7,984 nucleotides of DNA from JBBIPZ01 sp037442505 [NCBI: Deltaproteobacteria bacterium] (lineage in GTDB: Bacteria; CALINM01), in NCBI GenBank assembly GCA_037442505.1, contig JBBIPZ010000002.1:1-7984 (forward strand). Reading direction: 5' to 3'. The number at the start of each line of letters is the position of its first letter. Position 1 is the stretch's first letter. Of the stretch, positions 5,300 through 7,984 are shown one piece after another. A program made the position numbers and the translations under genes. The notes under the pieces were generated by a model. The model searched no databases and was not told where the DNA came from. It saw only the letters and a list, made by a program, of their open reading frames with translations.

Positions 5300-7444
5300 A
5301 TGAAATATAATATAGATGTGATTACTTATACAGCTATATCTCCACTCACAAATATCCCTAAAACATTAATTTACAGAGTTTCGGACGATACCCAGTCTGA
5401 ATTAGTCGAGATTGGGAAGCTTGTGTTTGTTTTAATTAACAATCGCTGTTATCCTGGTTTTGTGATCGATATAATAAATAGCTTGCCTGAAGAAATAAAA
5501 GATATAGAAATACAAAACATCCAGCAAATTTCGTCTCTTCCGCCATTTTTTGATAAGAAGCTATTGGAGTTTTATAATTTTGCAGCAAGCTATTATAACG
5601 TGCCGTTAGGATTGGTATTAAAATCGGCATTCCCAAATTTAGGTGGAGTAAAAATCGAAGAAAAGATCGATAAAACAAAGATTGACAAAGCTTTCGAAAA
5701 GTACATAAAAAAATTACTTCCAAATATGGCGCCAGAAGAGATGAAAAGACTTAAGGAAGCTGGCATAATTGATACCACCACAGAGATTAAATTGAAAAAT
5801 ACGAAGGGCTCAACAATAAATTATATTGATGTAATAGAAAAGAGAACTTTTTCATTTACAGAAGAGCAGCTAAATATAAAAGAAAAGATACTTTCAACAC
5901 TTGGCAGTGGGGTTAAGCATATCTTATTTGGGAAAACAGGCTCTGGAAAAACAGAGTTGTTATTAGAAATTGCGAAAGAAATCATTGACTCTGGCAAAAG
6001 TGTTCTTTATATGGTTCCAGAGATTTCGTTAGCACCGCATATATACAAAAGAGCGGCATCACTGATAAAAAGTGAGCAAATTTTTGTCTGGCATAGTAGT
6101 ATAAATAATAACCACAGATGGCAGGCGCTCATTCGCATGAATGATCAGCCATCGTTGATGATAGGGACGAGGTCTGCTATATTTCTACCATTCAAAAGTA
6201 TTGGGTTAATCGTTGTTGATGAAGAACATGACGGCAGTTATAAACACGATGGGCAGTTTCCTTATAATGCAAGAGATATGGCGGTTATGAGGGGGAAAAT
6301 GCTTTCACATCCTGTTGTGCTTGCCTCTGCAACACCTTCTGTTGAAACCTATTATAGTGCTGAAAAAGAAAATGTAATCCTTCATAAATTAAGCAGGAGG
6401 TTTTCCCCAAAAAAGGTTGAAACGGTAATAGTAGATACAAAAGAAGAAAAGATGATTAATGGCTTTTTCTCTAACACACTTGTTTCTGCGTTAAAAGAAA
6501 ACTTAGCAGCAGGGTTACAATCTATGATTTTTATTAATAGACGAGGCTACATTCCTTATATTTATTGTGAGTATTGTAAAAAATTCATTGAATGTGATCA
6601 CTGCACAGTACCTCTTACATGGCATAGAAAGAAAAATCTTTTAAGGTGTCACCATTGTGATAAAAATTATAAAGCAATAAATGTTTGTCCATACTGTAAA
6701 AATCCTAATCTATCCTTTTATGGTGCAGGAACAGAAAGGATCAAAGAAATTTTAGAAAAGATGTATCCGGAAGCAAACATTTTAAAAATCGATAGAGATG
6801 ATTTAGAAAGCAAAAGCTTTTTCAAGAGACATTTAACGTCAATCTTAGACGGCACATATAACATTATAGTAGCAACGCAGATAATGGCTAAGGGGCATCA
6901 CATGCCGAACCTAACGTTAGTAGGTGTGCTATTAGGAGAACAAGGGTTATCTATGCCGGATTTCAGGGCTCAAGAGCGATCTTTTCAGATATTATCTCAG
7001 GTATTGGGCAGAGCGGGACGAGAGAAAGAGGGAAAAGTAATAATCCAGACAGGATTTCCAGATGCACCATCGATTAATTTTGCTATAAAGGATGATTACG
7101 AGAGTTTTTATCAATACGAAATCGAATCGAGGAAAGCGGCTGTTTTTCCACCATTTGTTAGACTCTTAATAATCAAAATATTGTCAAGAAGTGAGCAAGA
7201 GGCAGCAAAATTAGCAGAAGAAATATACAACAAAGCCAGGGAGTCAGGTAAAAAAAAGATAATCTGCTATCCACCTCAGGTTGCACCAATTTACAAAGAA
7301 AGTGGATGGTACAAATATCAGATATACGTCAAATCAGATAAGTATCAACAAATTGTTACACTTGTAAGAATGCTCAAAGGCGCGTTTAAAAGGCGAGAAA
7401 AGGTCAGAATTTACTACGATATAGACCCATACAACATCATGTAA
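5300..7444 (+). CDS. priA: Primosomal protein N' (replication restart helicase PriA)
   Basis: PriA is a superfamily 2 3'-to-5' DNA helicase that recognises stalled forks and D-loops and reloads the replicative helicase. Counting from the ATG at 5300 (714 aa, the usual size), the N-terminal DNA-binding domain is followed by Walker A GKTGSGKT (211-218), GTRSAIFLPF (289-298), the DEEH box (307-310) and SATPS (343-347). Next come four CxxC pairs binding two zinc ions (Cys423/426, 432/435, 450/453 and 463/466), then GAGTERIKEIL (475-485), TQIMAKGHHMP (526-536), PDFRAQER and GRAGR (570-574). All key residues look intact. Two in-frame TTG codons at 5291 and 5294 could extend it by three residues. 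I prefer the ATG, although neither start has a clear Shine-Dalgarno. It is transcribed alone, divergent from the flavoprotein gene, and ends 11 bp from the 3' end of a convergent tRNA gene, with no separate terminator visible between them. Confidence 0.97.
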   Translation: MKYNIDVITYTAISPLTNIPKTLIYRVSDDTQSELVEIGKLVFVLINNRCYPGFVIDIINSLPEEIKDIEIQNIQQISSLPPFFDKKLLEFYNFAASYYNVPLGLVLKSAFPNLGGVKIEEKIDKTKIDKAFEKYIKKLLPNMAPEEMKRLKEAGIIDTTTEIKLKNTKGSTINYIDVIEKRTFSFTEEQLNIKEKILSTLGSGVKHILFGKTGSGKTELLLEIAKEIIDSGKSVLYMVPEISLAPHIYKRAASLIKSEQIFVWHSSINNNHRWQALIRMNDQPSLMIGTRSAIFLPFKSIGLIVVDEEHDGSYKHDGQFPYNARDMAVMRGKMLSHPVVLASATPSVETYYSAEKENVILHKLSRRFSPKKVETVIVDTKEEKMINGFFSNTLVSALKENLAAGLQSMIFINRRGYIPYIYCEYCKKFIECDHCTVPLTWHRKKNLLRCHHCDKNYKAINVCPYCKNPNLSFYGAGTERIKEILEKMYPEANILKIDRDDLESKSFFKRHLTSILDGTYNIIVATQIMAKGHHMPNLTLVGVLLGEQGLSMPDFRAQERSFQILSQVLGRAGREKEGKVIIQTGFPDAPSINFAIKDDYESFYQYEIESRKAAVFPPFVRLLIIKILSRSEQEAAKLAEEIYNKARESGKKKIICYPPQVAPIYKESGWYKYQIYVKSDKYQQIVTLVRMLKGAFKRREKVRIYYDIDPYNIM

Positions 7445-7455
7445 ATAAAACAAAA

Positions 7456-7538
7456 TGCCGAAGGCGGGACTCGAACCCGCACGGTTCATCACCACTACCC
7501 CCTCAAGATAGCGTGTCTGCCAGTTCCACCACTTCGGC
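7456..7538 (-). tRNA. tRNA-Leu (anticodon GAG)
   Basis: The 83-nt gene folds into a complete class II cloverleaf. The acceptor stem GCCGAAG pairs with CTTCGGC, with discriminator A. The anticodon stem CTATC pairs with GGTAG (one T-G pair) around the loop TTGAGGG, with anticodon GAG at 7502-7504. The T arm is GCGGG-TTCGAGT-CCCGC. The 14-nt variable arm contains a GGT/ACC stem, as in leucine tRNAs. GAG reads CUU and CUC codons. The 3' CCA is not encoded (TTT follows), so it must be added by a nucleotidyltransferase. Its 5' end is only 8 nt from the stop codon of the upstream small gene, so the two are probably co-transcribed. The T-rich TTTTGTTTTATTT after the acceptor stem may help end transcription. 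Confidence 0.97.
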
Positions 7539-7546
7539 TTAAGATA

Positions 7547-7918
7547 CTATTTAAATTCTGCCTTAAAAAGAGAAAGCTTATAGATTGTCTCTTTGCCTTT
7601 ATTCTCAACTTCAGGCATAGGGACGCTTACATAAGCCTTACCGTTTTTGTATTCTACAAAACTTTTTGTTTCGTAAACACCATAGGTAAGACCAAGGATT
7701 GTACCAATGATAACTCCAGCACCAATCTTCTTGCCAAAATCATCATTATCAAGCGCATAGGCAGCTACCCCGATTAATCCGCCGATTGCAGCTCCATACA
7801 TAGTGTCGGTAAAGATTACATCTCCACCAGCTGCGACTCCACGTGCAAAAGCCTTAGTTGAAAACAAAGGAGTGGTTAAGGTCAACACTAAAATAGCAAT
7901 AATTAACTTTTTCATCAT
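7547..7918 (-). CDS. Small exported glycine-rich protein of unknown function
   Basis: I do not recognise a named family. The 123-aa product starts MMKK and has a typical type I signal peptide with a hydrophobic core at residues 5-19 and a likely cut after Ala25 (KAFA before RG). No lipobox Cys is present. The mature part has two glycine-rich hydrophobic stretches, YGAAIGGLIGVAAYAL (41-56) and IGAGVIIGTILGLTYGVY (66-83), separated by a charged loop (DNDDFGKK). These resemble a glycine-zipper hairpin of the kind found in small envelope proteins. A short polar tail of about 40 residues follows. It likely resides in the periplasm or inserts in the envelope. A strong promoter lies directly upstream and tRNA-Leu follows 8 nt after the stop. 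Translation may begin at the first or second ATG. No Shine-Dalgarno is present, which fits the near-leaderless mRNA predicted from the promoter position. Confidence 0.78.
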   Translation of the reverse strand: MMKKLIIAILVLTLTTPLFSTKAFARGVAAGGDVIFTDTMYGAAIGGLIGVAAYALDNDDFGKKIGAGVIIGTILGLTYGVYETKSFVEYKNGKAYVSVPMPEVENKGKETIYKLSLFKAEFK

Positions 7919-7926
7919 AAATAAAT

Positions 7927-7955
7927 AATCTATTTGATATATCCAATTTTGTCAA
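7927..7955 (-). promoter_or_regulatory. Sigma-70 promoter of the small exported protein and tRNA-Leu
   Basis: A perfect -35 TTGACA (7950-7955) and a -10 TAGATT (7927-7932, 4 of 6 matches to TATAAT) are separated by exactly 17 bp on the minus strand. Only 8 nt separate the -10 from the ATG at 7918, so transcription starting about 7 nt downstream would leave a leader of about 2 nt. It is the best promoter in the window and probably also drives the tRNA. Confidence 0.65.
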
Positions 7956-7972
7956 GTTTTTTTGAATTAAAT

Positions 7973-7984
7973 AATTGACCTGTC
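7973..7984 (+). repeat. GACCTGTC intergenic repeat, copy 4, cut by window edge
   Basis: AATTGACCTGTC matches the left part of copy 3 (TTATTGACCTGTC) and has the same orientation as the other three copies. The window ends before the C run, so the copy cannot be judged complete. It lies upstream of the small protein's promoter. Confidence 0.55.

Noticed and set aside
6880-6912. KGHH in helicase motif V of PriA as a possible unusual substitution
   Set aside because: As I recall, E. coli PriA also has KGHH here, so this is normal variation in the family.
1-7984. Search for a CRISPR array, prophage, toxin-antitoxin pair or defence system
   Set aside because: No regularly spaced repeats, phage genes or small toxin-like gene pairs are visible. 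The window is nearly filled by recognisable housekeeping and membrane genes.

Overview
The window is AT-rich DNA from a bacterium. Evidence for a bacterium is a complete PriA restart helicase, a sigma-70-type promoter with a consensus -35, and a class II tRNA-Leu without an encoded CCA. Two genes have a more archaeal flavour: an archaeal-type S-adenosylmethionine synthetase and a large STT3/AglB-like oligosaccharyltransferase. Both types occur in scattered deep-branching, mostly uncultivated bacteria. Together with the GACCTGTCCC intergenic repeats, this suggests a lineage such as Omnitrophota, Nitrospirota or Desulfobacterota, but the phylum cannot be fixed from the sequence alone.

Layout, left to right. 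Positions 1-209 hold no gene but carry one copy of a GACCTGTCCC repeat joined to a short tandem decamer. A PP-loop (ThiI/MnmA-like) tRNA-thiolation-type enzyme lies on the minus strand (210-1208). A roughly 200-bp divergent spacer follows, with two more repeat copies 24 bp apart. Then comes the archaeal-type SAM synthetase on the plus strand (1412-2611), whose stop codon overlaps tail-to-tail with the stop of the STT3-like transferase on the minus strand (2608-4662). The transferase appears to start with TTG (or GTG) inside the end of a flavodoxin-fold NAD(P)H/FMN oxidoreductase gene (4625-5185), so these two form a translationally coupled minus-strand pair. A divergent promoter region separates them from priA on the plus strand (5300-7444). 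Convergent with priA are a tRNA-Leu(GAG) (7456-7538) and, only 8 nt upstream of it, a gene for a small exported glycine-rich protein (7547-7918). That gene has a strong promoter placed so close to its ATG that the mRNA would be almost leaderless. A fourth, truncated repeat copy ends the window.

Functionally this is mostly housekeeping: tRNA modification, SAM supply, replication restart and tRNA-Leu, mixed with one membrane glycosylation enzyme and one exported protein of unknown role. No defence system, CRISPR array, integrase, transposase gene or biosynthetic cluster is visible. The points most worth following are the GACCTGTCCC repeat family, the His in place of Asp in the WWDYG-equivalent motif of the oligosaccharyltransferase, the mRNA-tRNA arrangement at the right end, and the archaeal-type SAM synthetase.
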